Numbered from the stretch's first letter, positions 7,379 through 16,356 are shown. The stretch is 64,000 nucleotides of DNA from Clostridia bacterium (GCA_017397655.1 JAFQIG010000012.1:22148-86147); one strand, 5' to 3'. Notes: a model not told the origin generated them from the letters alone. Numbers and translations: made by a program.

Positions 7379-8551
7379 TTACTTTTCCCAATTAAAATCG
7401 CTGTTTGTCATTCTTGCCGACAGAGAAATAATGACAACATCAAAACCATTTGAACTTATGTAATCCGAAACAGATTCCTTGTAATGCCTCGGATCAATCA
7501 TATGAAGCTCTGAACATTCCGCCGCAAAGTATGTACAAAGAACATTGGAAAAAGAATCCTTTATAATCAGCACCTTGGGTCCCGTTTTGTTCAGATTATT
7601 TATAACCTTTGTCTGCGCAAAATCCCCGCCGAGGAATGAGCTGTAATTAAAGCTTCCGAACAGGTCGGTTGTCAGCTTTGCTTTTTCAAACATAACATCT
7701 TCAAAACCACCGCTGTTTCTGAGACTGTCCGAGCCACCTGTTTTTGAATAGTCTGTTTCTGCCTTGGGCGTAAAATACTTGAAATCATCCGTACCTGCAT
7801 AGTATTTGCCCACCTGCTTTCCCTGACTGCCGAGAAACAGATCTTCAATTACCGTTTCGTCATAATTCTCTTTGTCAAAAGTTTTGCTGTTTATACTGAA
7901 ACCCTTGCCCGAAAGATACGTTGATAACTCTTTGCTTGCCCACAGTCCCGCGTCGGCATTCCAATGATGATCCGTTCTGTAAAACAGACTGTAGTGGTCA
8001 AGGTTTTGCTCGTGAAGCTTATCATGAAGATTCAATATTTCAAATCCGTTTTCTTCAAAGAATCCAATCCTGTAATCAATTACATCGTATTCGTAATTTT
8101 TTACTCCCTTAAGCGCAAAATCATTTTCGTCGCAGACTTTCGGAGGTATCGAAACAAACAACGCCATTGCACCTGTTTCATCTGCGGCAGCCCTTGCTCT
8201 TTTTATGCTGTCTTTTTCAGCTTCGCTGAATTCCTTAAACTCGTTGACAGCAAAAGCAATGTAGCCGTTTTTGAGTCTGTAAACCGAATTTGCTTTATTA
8301 ACAGACGGTACGGCATCACTGAATGTCACTTTATTGAATGCTCCGTTAAGTGATATGAATGCATCGTGTCCGACAAGTTTTTCCTGATAAGCGGTGTCAA
8401 GCGTATTGACAATATCCCAGATATGAAGAACACCTGACTTTATTCCTTCTTCACGTGCATACCATACGGCTTCGCGCGCAAATTGAAGTGAAGTTCCGAT
8501 AAACAGGAAAGAAATAAAAGCTATAAAGCACGCAGAAATAACTTTTTTCAT
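7379..8551 (-). CDS. DHHW-motif SGNH/AlgX-like protein, putative O-acetyltransferase partner
   Basis: 390 residues from ATG at 8551 (GAGGGTG six bases upstream; an in-frame GTG at 8560 lies inside that site). An N-terminal hydrophobic segment (about 3-25) anchors it outside the membrane. YRTDHHWNADAG near residue 195 is the DHHW signature of the AlgJ/AlgX-like family, which works with membrane-bound acyltransferases to O-acetylate extracellular polysaccharides. LIIKDSFSN further on resembles the nucleophile block of these SGNH-like proteins. It follows the MBOAT gene by 11 bp, the usual arrangement. The polysaccharide substrate is not shown. Confidence 0.85.
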   Translation of the reverse strand: MKKVISACFIAFISFLFIGTSLQFAREAVWYAREEGIKSGVLHIWDIVNTLDTAYQEKLVGHDAFISLNGAFNKVTFSDAVPSVNKANSVYRLKNGYIAFAVNEFKEFSEAEKDSIKRARAAADETGAMALFVSIPPKVCDENDFALKGVKNYEYDVIDYRIGFFEENGFEILNLHDKLHEQNLDHYSLFYRTDHHWNADAGLWASKELSTYLSGKGFSINSKTFDKENYDETVIEDLFLGSQGKQVGKYYAGTDDFKYFTPKAETDYSKTGGSDSLRNSGGFEDVMFEKAKLTTDLFGSFNYSSFLGGDFAQTKVINNLNKTGPKVLIIKDSFSNVLCTYFAAECSELHMIDPRHYKESVSDYISSNGFDVVIISLSARMTNSDFNWEK

Positions 8552-8562
8552 ACCGTCCACCC

Positions 8563-9990
8563 TCAGAAATTAAAGTAGATAAACGGATTATAAGAACCTT
8601 TGACTATAAATGAAAATGCAGCCACAAACAACGCCATAACCGCAACAACATACAGCACATCGCAAACAACCTTCGGACCCTTTGAAAGTGACTCAACCTT
8701 TTTACGCAGCTTCGGCGCAATCGGGAACGAGAATATGGCAGCAGCTATCGTAAGTACGGCATAGTTGTTTATGTAATACCGGAATGTATCGTCTGTTCCG
8801 GAAACGCCGATACCAAAAAGCGCTTTGAAGTATTCGCCGGCAGCACCGATATCGGAGGCTCTGAAAATCATCCAACCGATGCAGACAAAGAACATCGTAT
8901 AAATATATTTCAACGGTACAAATTTCTTACTTGAAAGCTTTTTCTCCATACCCGAAAGCTTTTCTGTTGCAATAAGAACAAAATACATCAGACCCCATAT
9001 GATAAAAGTCCAGTTTGCACCGTGCCATACACCTGTCAGGAACCAGACGGCAAACAGATTAAATATAAGTCTGCTCTTTTTTGAAACTCTGCTTCCGCCA
9101 AGAGGGAAATAAACATAGTCTCTGAACCACGAACCAAGCGATATATGCCATCTGCGCCAGAACTCGGAAACAGAAAGTGATATATACGGATAATTAAAGT
9201 TTTCGAGGAAGTGGAAGCCGAACATCCTTCCGAGTCCGATTCCCATATCTGAATAACCTGAAAAGTCATAATAAATCTGGAATGTATAAGCGATAAGACC
9301 GAGCCATGCCGATGCGGTACTGACAGGCTCTGTGCTGTCAAAAATTCCGTCGGCAATAATCGCCATAGAATTTGCAAGCAAAACTTTTTTCAAAAAGCCG
9401 ACGATAAAACGCTTGACACCTTCCGTAAAATCTTCAAGAGTTTCCTTGCGGTTTTTTATTTCATCAGCGACGGTCTGATATCGGACAATAGGACCTGCAA
9501 TAAGCTGAGGAAACAGTGCAATGTACAGTCCGACATTGAGAATGTTTTTTTGCATCTCGCCATCCTTGCGGTATACATCCAGAACATAGGACATGGCCTG
9601 GAACGTAAAGAAAGAGATACCGATAGGCAACGCAATCTCCGGAATTCTTATTTCAAGACCGAACAGAGAATTCGCATTCTCCAATGTGAACATAAGATAT
9701 TTGAATACGAACAAGAGTGCAAGATTGAATGCAACATCAATAATTATTATCACTCTTGCAGCGTTCTTTTTCTCCCTGTACTTGTCAACAAGAAAGCCCA
9801 TCAACCAATTGAATACAATTGATGCCATCATTATAAAGACAAACCGAGGTTCACCCCACGCATAAAAAATGAGTGAAGCTACCAAAAGAAAAACATTCTG
9901 AAGAGATCTTGATTTTTTAAAAAGAACGTAGTATCCGAAAAGAACTATCGGCAAAAAAATCACAAGGAATTCTGTGCTTGAAAACAGCAT
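8563..9990 (-). CDS. MBOAT-family membrane O-acyltransferase (AlgI/DltB-like)
   Basis: 475 residues from ATG at 9990, with GGAGG nine bases upstream. About ten membrane helices. The family hallmark GVWHGANWTF carries the invariant catalytic His; RRWHISLG and FRDYVYFPLGG are the other conserved blocks. These enzymes pass an acyl group from a cytoplasmic donor across the membrane to an outside carrier or glycan. DltB is the alternative but no dltA, dltC or dltD is nearby, while the DHHW protein directly downstream points to polysaccharide O-acetylation. Confidence 0.9.
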   Translation of the reverse strand: MLFSSTEFLVIFLPIVLFGYYVLFKKSRSLQNVFLLVASLIFYAWGEPRFVFIMMASIVFNWLMGFLVDKYREKKNAARVIIIIDVAFNLALLFVFKYLMFTLENANSLFGLEIRIPEIALPIGISFFTFQAMSYVLDVYRKDGEMQKNILNVGLYIALFPQLIAGPIVRYQTVADEIKNRKETLEDFTEGVKRFIVGFLKKVLLANSMAIIADGIFDSTEPVSTASAWLGLIAYTFQIYYDFSGYSDMGIGLGRMFGFHFLENFNYPYISLSVSEFWRRWHISLGSWFRDYVYFPLGGSRVSKKSRLIFNLFAVWFLTGVWHGANWTFIIWGLMYFVLIATEKLSGMEKKLSSKKFVPLKYIYTMFFVCIGWMIFRASDIGAAGEYFKALFGIGVSGTDDTFRYYINNYAVLTIAAAIFSFPIAPKLRKKVESLSKGPKVVCDVLYVVAVMALFVAAFSFIVKGSYNPFIYFNF

Positions 9991-10010
9991 TTTCCGTCCT
10001 CCAAACAAAA

Positions 10011-10039
10011 CAGGGGCTGCAAACTATGCACAGCCCCTG
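10011..10039 (-). terminator. Terminator of the GPH symporter gene
   Basis: CAGGGGCTG (10011-10019) pairs with CAGCCCCTG (10031-10039); on the minus strand it is followed by TTTTGTTT, 11 bp past the symporter stop. It separates that gene from the acyltransferase operon. Confidence 0.75.
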
Positions 10040-10049
10040 AAAAAACTGA

Positions 10050-11621
10050 TTACTTAAGGTCGTTTTCGTTGCCGACCAACTTCTGTGCCTTAGCCGCAAG
10101 CTCCATTGCTTCTGCATCACCGGATGCAACAGCAGTATTAACAGCCGAACGTCTTGCCAGAAGCTCTTCATACATCTTGTCACGCTTTTTGCCGTTAAGA
10201 TCATAGAAGAGAATCGGAATAATACCGAGAGAAGATGTTACGAAAGGAATAATCGTAAACATTGCAAACAAACCGAACTTTGTATCATCGGACTGAGCAG
10301 TACCTCTTGTATATGCGGTAAGATCATAACCGATAAGCTTTTTGATCTGAGTGGAGATAACACCGCTTACGATACCTGTAAGCTTCTTTGCAAGTCCCTT
10401 TGCAACAGAAGTCATAGCCTCTGAGCGGTAACCGTTCTTCCATTCACAATAGTCCATACACTCGTTGAACATTTCTGACGGGATAACGGTTCTGACACCG
10501 TAGAAGAACATAAATACAGTCTCCCAAAGTGTGAGTGCAATTCCCATCGGAACGACCCTCTTGTACATACCGTTCTTCTTTCCGCCGAGTGAGCCAAAGA
10601 AGAATACGGGAATGTTCAAAAGATTTCCTATGTATGTAGCAATAATATACAACGTACGGCTGGAGAAGTGTCTGCGGAACCACGGTACCAGCGCATAGCT
10701 GAACGGATGAACAATAGATCCGGGGATACCTGTGATAAATGCGAGTGATCCGAAGTTAAGAACGTCGATAAGATAGTCCGTCTTGCTGCCGCCGATGGAG
10801 AAGCCGTTAAGCATTTCCGAAAGCGTGATAAGCAACAACGGTTTATTGTTAATGATCGACTTGATACCCTGAATAATACTGGGCTCTTCAATAGACTGCA
10901 TAACACGTTCTTTACAGATGGAGAAGAACCAGAACGCGCCTGCACCTGCAATGATTACGGTAACGCTACCCATGCCGACAAACAGCTTAGTATAGTCAAG
11001 CTTGATAACGCCGTTACCGACAAGGTCAAGGAGAATCGTCATAATCTGTTCGGGAAGCTTTTCACCAACAAAACCGGAAACAAAGTTTGCAACGGTGATG
11101 AGCCTCGTTCGGTCAACAGGATGCGGCGTTATCGTCGCCTGAATACCGAGCTGTGCTATACCCTGGAATGTACCAACACCCTCACGGATAAGAGCAAGCA
11201 AAAGATACATAATGAATTTACCCATGTGATCGGGAGCCTGTCCCGGGAAAAGCAAGGGCATAATCCAATAACAAAGCGAGAGGATCGTACCGGGAATTGC
11301 AAGCACCATAAGATACGGCTTGAACTTACCCCAACGTGTACGTGTTTTATCAACAATGGCACCTGTGAAAATATCATTGATGATGTCCCAGACACCGTTG
11401 ATAGCCTTTGTCAATGTCTGCAGATTAAAGCTGATCTGCAAAATACTCGTGATAAATCTTTCATCGAACTTACCGATATTAAAGCTCTGAGACATATCGT
11501 ACACAACGTACGCAATAGTCTCTTTCGATCCGACATACCGACGGTTCTGATGGGCATACCCCTCCTGCATAACCTCAGGCTCTGCATCGACGGGAACGCT
11601 TTTGTTCTTCTGATCTGCCAC
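10050..11621 (-). CDS. GPH-family sugar:cation symporter (MFS)
   Basis: 523 residues, GTG start at 11621 behind GGAGGTGG. About twelve membrane helices; the cytoplasmic loop DKTRTRWGKFKPYL matches the signature of the glycoside-pentoside-hexuronide family (MelB, XynB-like), which imports sugars with Na+ or H+. The C-terminal tail (about 475-523) is soluble and Ala-rich. No glycoside hydrolase is adjacent, so the sugar cannot be inferred. Single gene with own promoter and terminator. A second family member lies at 45160-46800. Confidence 0.88.
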   Translation of the reverse strand: MADQKNKSVPVDAEPEVMQEGYAHQNRRYVGSKETIAYVVYDMSQSFNIGKFDERFITSILQISFNLQTLTKAINGVWDIINDIFTGAIVDKTRTRWGKFKPYLMVLAIPGTILSLCYWIMPLLFPGQAPDHMGKFIMYLLLALIREGVGTFQGIAQLGIQATITPHPVDRTRLITVANFVSGFVGEKLPEQIMTILLDLVGNGVIKLDYTKLFVGMGSVTVIIAGAGAFWFFSICKERVMQSIEEPSIIQGIKSIINNKPLLLITLSEMLNGFSIGGSKTDYLIDVLNFGSLAFITGIPGSIVHPFSYALVPWFRRHFSSRTLYIIATYIGNLLNIPVFFFGSLGGKKNGMYKRVVPMGIALTLWETVFMFFYGVRTVIPSEMFNECMDYCEWKNGYRSEAMTSVAKGLAKKLTGIVSGVISTQIKKLIGYDLTAYTRGTAQSDDTKFGLFAMFTIIPFVTSSLGIIPILFYDLNGKKRDKMYEELLARRSAVNTAVASGDAEAMELAAKAQKLVGNENDLK

Positions 11622-11662
11622 GGATCCACCTCCGAAAAATAAATCTTTCCATAGTACGGAAC

Positions 11663-11691
11663 ATTATATCATACATCACTACCGATTTCAA
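11663..11691 (-). promoter_or_regulatory. Promoter of the GPH symporter gene
   Basis: Minus strand TTGAAA (11686-11691), 17 bp, TATAAT (11663-11668), followed by GGAGGTGG and the GTG start. Confidence 0.7.
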
Positions 11692-11774
11692 GAACTTTTT
11701 CGCTGTTTTCAACAAAACTTTTTCGGTATCGCTTTCGGTTTTAAATAAATTGCAGATTCTTAAAAACTTAAAAA

Positions 11775-11813
11775 GAGCTGTAACGAACAACTCAACATTA
11801 TTCGTTACAGCTC
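11775..11813 (-). terminator. Terminator of the secreted metallopeptidase-like gene
   Basis: GAGCTGTAACGAA (11775-11787) pairs with TTCGTTACAGCTC (11801-11813), followed on the minus strand by TTTTTAAGTTTTT. Confidence 0.85.
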
Positions 11814-11821
11814 ATACCTAA

Positions 11822-14668
11822 TCAGAATGTTCCAAATAAATAGAATTTTAAGATAAGAACAATTCTTTTGAACCTCATCAGAAACATTTTGATTTGTTCC
11901 AACGGACTGTATGCTCTCAACATAAATTCTGCAGCATCCTCCATTCCGTTAATAGTAGTATTCATTTCATAAACCGCTGTCAATGCGGTATCTTTTTTAA
12001 TTTCTACAGTATCACCGATTTTATAAATCTTACCGGTATATTCGTCTTTCCATCCTACAAAATCATATATTCCGCCAGTTATATATACTGCGTAGTCCGG
12101 AATACGAATACTTCCTTCCGCTCTTACGCTAATCGAGTTGACATTTTTATAATAGTCTCCGACATATCCTCCAGGAAGATATTCAAAATTCAGGCTGAAC
12201 TTGCGCTTAAGCGAATCCGAATTAAAGCTTAATGTAATGCTTTTCGCATTATTCAGATGAATTGTGTACGTTTCTCCCTCTTCAAGGTTAACAACTGTAT
12301 TTTCTCTACCGCCGCAGTAATATTCGTCAGCTTCATCATAAATTTTGTATTCAAAACCGCCTTCTGCTGCAATTTCAAGCTTATATGATGCGGTTTTTTC
12401 GGGAGTGAATGTAACATAATTCCAAAGTGCTCCGTTTTGGGGAACAGCGTATTCCTCTCCGTCAGAAAGAGCGTGCCACGGAGCAAATACGGCATAAAGA
12501 GTCGTGTCCTTTGAAAGAGTTATTGTATCGCCCGGCTGATACAGTGTCATACCGCCATCTTTATCCTCAGACCAACCGACAAAAACTTCCTTCTCTTCAA
12601 CTATATTATTTTTTGCCGGTTTTTGAACAATATAAGAAGCTTTATAAGAATAATTTTGATCCGTTTCACCCTGCGTAATATAGCAAAGATTATAATATGA
12701 ATCTCGTTTCTTAAATGTAAACGTACCGTCCTCTTCCGACTCAAGATTTATTCTGAAGTCATACAAGGAGCCTGCCTCTAAACCGAAGCCTGAAAAATCC
12801 TCGGTAAGAACCTTGCCGTCTTCGCTCAGGATGTATCCGCTTATGCCTGAAGCGGATTCCAGGTAATATGCTCCGTCCTCTTCCGGTGTGAACTGGTATC
12901 CTCTGCTGCCGTTTGCTTCAACAGTATTTTCATTATCAACAACAAGCTGTGTTGCAGAACCCCATACGGCATAAACCGTTGTATCCTCTTCAACTATGCC
13001 ACCGTCTCCGACTCTATAGTCCGGCGTTTCAGCTTCGGGATTCTTTGACCAGCCAAGGAATTCACAACCTACCTTTGTCCACATAGGATCCTCGAACCTA
13101 TATCCTGTTTTGTATTTATACTCTATCTTTTCTCCAACACCACCGTTAGGATCCAATGTCAGAGTATTTCCGACATCCGAAAACTCAACAAAAACCATAT
13201 TGTCATTGTCACATTCGATTTTTGCGGTTCCTTCGTTTTCATCATTGATCATAAAGAATGCCGCCATACCACTGCGGATGGTGTATTCCTGATTTTTCAA
13301 CCCTTCAATTTTTACATTAAGGTTGTTCGCCCACAATTCTCCGTTGAAGCCGTGTATACCCTCTTTTTCCTTGCAAAGGGCTGCAAGCCAGAAGTCAACG
13401 GTAAGCTGTCTGACTCTTGCTTTTGTATCCGCAAGCTCGGGATATTCCGATACGGGATACAACATATCAGCAATTATATCAAAAGTATCTTTGAGTGAAT
13501 CCTCACACTTTTTCTCTCTGATCAGCTTATAAACTTCTTTTCCCGGATATTCCCCCTCGGTATTCCCGATAAGTGCCGCATAACGAGTGCGTACATATTG
13601 GAAAAGCGCAAATGACATTCCGTAATTACCGTAATCAAGCTGTTGCCAATTGAAAAGCGAATTGCTTGTATAATCTACAAAATCAGAAAATGAATAAATA
13701 TACGTTTTTAAATATTCTTCTGTTATAAACAAGCACATCTGTGCTGCGATAGAAAATCCCTCATCAACAAATGTATCTGTTGATTCTATTTCATCAATAT
13801 TTGTCTTTCCGACATATAAAGAAGAGTGATTGATATAATGCTGATATTCGTGTACAAATACTGTTTTTAACTGCCTGACATCCTTCTCTAAAGTGTTTAT
13901 ATGAACACAGTCGCATTTATTGCCCAACATACCGGAAAAAACATCTTTAATCCAGACATCACCGACCTTGCCCAATGTGTCGATGGTATCGTTTGCCACA
14001 AAATATCCGGCCGCTGCGCTGCCTTCCGAAAAATCATACATAAATATAGCAAACTTGCCGTCCTTGTCGGTATCAATTCTGTAATCACCGAACATATCAA
14101 GCTCTGTCGGTATCACTTCGTCAGCAAATTCACCAAATTCAATAGCCTTTTCTTTTTCATTCAGCTTTTCAATTTCCAACCACACGGTACAGTGTTCACC
14201 AATATAAACACATTCTACGGTTTTTTTGCTGTTTGCAACATAACTCAATGCTCCGGTTATTGTATTAATATTTAACGAGGTGTGATCAGCAATGATTCTC
14301 TTCCTATCCCCGATTTTATATTCCTTTGAAAGGCACTGTGCAGAGACTTCGTCCTCTTCGCTCTCAGCCTGCAGAGCTTCCTCATATGTCATGGGAACCA
14401 TCTGCTCTGAAAGATAATTCAATACCGCATTTTCACCCTGCAAAAACGCAAGATCTTCTTCCGCTTCTTCCGTCTCTTCGTCCTCGTCGGATTCGTTCAG
14501 CACCTCTGCAGTAAAGGTCAGATCCTCTTTGCGGTCGGTATTGATTGCCGCTAAGATTTTGCCTGTGTACTCCTTGGTCACAGCTTCCGTTTCTGCCGCA
14601 AAAGCCGGTACTGACAACGAAAAAATCATTGCACAGCAAAGCAAAGCAGAAATAATCCTCTTTTTCAT
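11822..14668 (-). CDS. Secreted M30-like metallopeptidase with InlB-type repeats
   Basis: 948 residues. Signal peptide 1-25 ending AFAAE; ATG at 14668 behind AAGGAGAGGG. The catalytic region has HEYQH (His273, Glu274, His277) and a downstream VDEGFS with Glu303 as probable third zinc ligand, the arrangement of M30 (hyicolysin-like) peptidases. After about residue 500 there are three Listeria-Bacteroides (InlB B-type/Flg_new) repeats with GWS or GWK cores and ending in TxYAVW-like strands, plus intervening beta-sandwich segments. The tail from about residue 910 has a Lys/Arg-rich hydrophobic end (KMFLMRFKRIVLILKFYLF) that could bind the membrane. Likely acts on surface or host proteins. Confidence 0.8.
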   Translation of the reverse strand: MKKRIISALLCCAMIFSLSVPAFAAETEAVTKEYTGKILAAINTDRKEDLTFTAEVLNESDEDEETEEAEEDLAFLQGENAVLNYLSEQMVPMTYEEALQAESEEDEVSAQCLSKEYKIGDRKRIIADHTSLNINTITGALSYVANSKKTVECVYIGEHCTVWLEIEKLNEKEKAIEFGEFADEVIPTELDMFGDYRIDTDKDGKFAIFMYDFSEGSAAAGYFVANDTIDTLGKVGDVWIKDVFSGMLGNKCDCVHINTLEKDVRQLKTVFVHEYQHYINHSSLYVGKTNIDEIESTDTFVDEGFSIAAQMCLFITEEYLKTYIYSFSDFVDYTSNSLFNWQQLDYGNYGMSFALFQYVRTRYAALIGNTEGEYPGKEVYKLIREKKCEDSLKDTFDIIADMLYPVSEYPELADTKARVRQLTVDFWLAALCKEKEGIHGFNGELWANNLNVKIEGLKNQEYTIRSGMAAFFMINDENEGTAKIECDNDNMVFVEFSDVGNTLTLDPNGGVGEKIEYKYKTGYRFEDPMWTKVGCEFLGWSKNPEAETPDYRVGDGGIVEEDTTVYAVWGSATQLVVDNENTVEANGSRGYQFTPEEDGAYYLESASGISGYILSEDGKVLTEDFSGFGLEAGSLYDFRINLESEEDGTFTFKKRDSYYNLCYITQGETDQNYSYKASYIVQKPAKNNIVEEKEVFVGWSEDKDGGMTLYQPGDTITLSKDTTLYAVFAPWHALSDGEEYAVPQNGALWNYVTFTPEKTASYKLEIAAEGGFEYKIYDEADEYYCGGRENTVVNLEEGETYTIHLNNAKSITLSFNSDSLKRKFSLNFEYLPGGYVGDYYKNVNSISVRAEGSIRIPDYAVYITGGIYDFVGWKDEYTGKIYKIGDTVEIKKDTALTAVYEMNTTINGMEDAAEFMLRAYSPLEQIKMFLMRFKRIVLILKFYLFGTF

Positions 14669-14727
14669 AAAGCCCTCTCCTTTTTGCCGAAATAAATCAG
14701 CACCACATAATTTTCTTTGTGAAATTT

Positions 14728-14756
14728 ATTTTAGCACAATATATTGTAAAAATCAA
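14728..14756 (-). promoter_or_regulatory. Promoter of the secreted metallopeptidase-like gene
   Basis: Minus strand TTGATT (14751-14756), 17 bp, TAAAAT (14728-14733). It sits immediately beside repeat element copy B. Confidence 0.6.
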
Positions 14757-14769
14757 CACATTTTTACAA

Positions 14770-15073
14770 AAAAGAAAAGAGCCGCCATACGACGACTCTT
14801 TCATTCAGACTATCGGTAAAATCACCGTGAACACGCACAAGGATTTTTATTCTCCTTTTACCAATACACAAAAACTTCCTGTCCGGTCATTCTGAGCGAA
14901 AGCGAAGAATCTTTTGTTCATTATTTTTTGTGCGTTTGCTTAACTTTTGCCCTCTCGCAGTACCTTTGTACAGCTTCGGGGCAAAACTTAAGCATCCCGT
15001 CACCTTTCCCGATGTCTGCCTTTTGTCGAAAAATTTCGACAAAAGAAAAGAGCCGTCATACGACGACTCTTTC
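14770..15073. repeat. Intergenic palindromic repeat element, copy B, with flanking hairpin duplication
   Basis: Inverted relative to copy A. A 33-bp hairpin sequence starting AAAAGAAAAGAGCCG is present at 14770-14802 and at 15041-15073 with one C/T difference. The interior carries AGACTATCGGT, CACGCAC, a unique block ATTCTGAGCGAAAGCGAAG (14890-14908), the 42-bp palindrome with arms TTTTGCCC/GGGCAAAA around GTACCTTTGTAC (14945-14986), and a small hairpin TTGTCGAAAAATTTCGACAA. It lies between two divergent genes, so the flanking hairpins are not ordinary gene-end terminators. Confidence 0.75.
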
Positions 15074-15196
15074 CCTTTTTATGAGGGGTTGCTTTGAGGA
15101 GGGGTAACCTCTTTTGAGGTTAGCTCCGACGGTACTCGGTGCGGCTCCTTTCCCTTCGGAACAGTTATAAGTTTAATGCACAAATGTTAAAAATGA
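15074..15196 (+). other. Spacer with a stable stem-loop of unknown role
   Basis: Between copy B and the pdxK promoter. TAACCTC (15105-15111), loop TTTT and GAGGTTA (15116-15122) form a perfect stem, extended outward by GGAG/CTCC. No T tract follows. No gene is seen. Confidence 0.4.
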
Positions 15197-15265
15197 ATGA
15201 ACAAACATTTAACTATTGTTGCAGATAATGTGAATTATCCTGATTTAAATATCACCAAAAATTTC

Positions 15266-15294
15266 TTGACACTTTATAAAAATAGGAGTAAAAT
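15266..15294 (+). promoter_or_regulatory. Promoter of pdxK
   Basis: TTGACA (15266-15271), 17 bp, TAAAAT (15289-15294), 32 bp ahead of the ATG at 15326. Confidence 0.7.
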
Positions 15295-15325
15295 TTTATA
15301 TCATCTGTATCAAGGAGTGATCTTT

Positions 15326-16156
15326 ATGACATACAAAAAGGTTTTGACAATTCAGGACATCTCCTGTGTGGGGCAGTGCTCTTTGACTGTTGCGTTGCCT
15401 GTTATCTCTGCTTGCGGTATTGAGACCTGTGTTCTTCCGTCTGCAGTTCTTTCCACACACACCGGCGGTTTTTCGGGATACACCTTCCGTGATCTTACCG
15501 AGGATATGCCCTCCATAAAAGATCATTGGAAAAAGGAAAACATCTCTTTTGATGCGATTTATACCGGTTATCTCGGAAGTACACAGCAGATTGACTATGT
15601 TATCCGTATTTTTAACGAGTGTTTAAAAGACGGCGGCACAAGAATCGTCGATCCCGCCATGGCTGACAACGGCAAGCTTTATTACGGCTTTGATGAAAAG
15701 TTTGTTGAAGCAATGAGATCTCTTTGTGCTGCAGCAGACTACGTTATTCCCAACATAACCGAAGCGTGCTTTCTGACCGGCACAGCTTTCAGAACTGAGT
15801 ATGACCGTGCATATATTGATGAACTCATTTCAAAGCTTACCTCCATCGGTTGTAAGAATATTATCCTCACAGGCGTATCGTATGCCAAAGACAAGACAGG
15901 CGTAGTTGTTTTTGAAAACGGAAGCTACTCATACTACGAACACGATTTCCTTCCCGGAAGCTGTCACGGTACCGGTGATATTTACGCGTCTGCCTTTACA
16001 GGAGCATTCGTCCGCGGAAAGAGTGCGTTCGATGCCGCAAAGACAGCAGCAGATTATGCCGTTGAATGTATCAGATATACGGGCACACTTGAAAATCATT
16101 GGTACGGTGCTGCATTTGAACCTGTTTTATACAAGCTGATACAATCTTTACAGTAA
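15326..16156 (+). CDS. pdxK: Pyridoxal/pyridoxamine kinase
   Basis: Phosphorylates B6 vitamers with ATP in PLP salvage. 276 residues from ATG at 15326 (CAAGGAG eight bases upstream; an in-frame ATG at 15197 lies upstream of the promoter and is rejected). Ribokinase fold: N-terminal VLTIQDISCVGQCSLTVALP and STHTGGFSGY typical of PdxK/PdxY, VIPNITEA in the middle, and the anion-hole/catalytic motif GSCHGTGD near residue 215 with Asp as base. The kinase could be the ThiD-like pyridoxine type, but the N-terminal blocks favour the PdxK/PdxY branch. Confidence 0.9.
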   Translation: MTYKKVLTIQDISCVGQCSLTVALPVISACGIETCVLPSAVLSTHTGGFSGYTFRDLTEDMPSIKDHWKKENISFDAIYTGYLGSTQQIDYVIRIFNECLKDGGTRIVDPAMADNGKLYYGFDEKFVEAMRSLCAAADYVIPNITEACFLTGTAFRTEYDRAYIDELISKLTSIGCKNIILTGVSYAKDKTGVVVFENGSYSYYEHDFLPGSCHGTGDIYASAFTGAFVRGKSAFDAAKTAADYAVECIRYTGTLENHWYGAAFEPVLYKLIQSLQ

Positions 16157-16160
16157 ACTA

Positions 16161-16189
16161 TTGACAATTTCTGTACCGTGTGATATAGT
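16161..16189 (+). promoter_or_regulatory. Strong promoter of the leader-peptide unit
   Basis: TTGACA (16161-16166), 17 bp, TATAGT (16184-16189), starting 5 bp after the pdxK stop. The predicted start near 16196 gives about a 160-nt RNA to the terminator at 16356. Confidence 0.8.
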
Positions 16190-16220
16190 GGTAAAAATTT
16201 TTGAAAGGCAGGTGGACAAA

Positions 16221-16298
16221 TTGACAACTATGAAGCAACATCTTGTGGATATGACCAAATACAAGCGAAGTGTCTTTTTGTCTGCCGATATCAGCTGA
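16221..16298 (+). CDS. Putative 25-residue leader peptide
   Basis: TTG at 16221 lies five bases after AGGTGG (16210-16215); the frame encodes 25 residues ending KRSVFLSADIS and stops at 16296-16298. Internal ATGs at 16230 and 16251 are alternatives. It is the only frame in a short RNA bounded by a strong promoter and an intrinsic terminator, ahead of a LytTR regulator and two ABC genes. CGAAGTGTC within the coding part (16266-16274) can pair, with one bulge, with the 5' arm of the terminator (GACATCTTCG), the layout of a transcription attenuator. It may instead be a small secreted or regulatory peptide; no family is recognised. Confidence 0.45.
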   Translation: MTTMKQHLVDMTKYKRSVFLSADIS

Positions 16299-16322
16299 CG
16301 AGCTGTATCCGTTTACATTCAG

Positions 16323-16356
16323 GACATCTTCGTTTATGCGAAGGTGTCTTTTTTTA
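16323..16356 (+). terminator. Terminator (possible attenuator) before the LytTR gene
   Basis: GACATCTTCG (16323-16332), 6-nt loop, CGAAGGTGTC (16339-16348), then seven T. A second hairpin (GATATCAGCT/AGCTGTATC, 16287-16310) lies just upstream. Confidence 0.8.

Noticed and set aside
8563..9990. MBOAT protein as DltB of teichoic-acid alanylation
   Set aside because: dltA, dltC and dltD are absent and the adjacent DHHW protein fits polysaccharide O-acetylation better.
15197..15325. N-terminal extension of pdxK to ATG 15197
   Set aside because: It would begin upstream of the TTGACA/TAAAAT promoter and add a non-homologous segment; ATG 15326 has a proper ribosome site and the family start.
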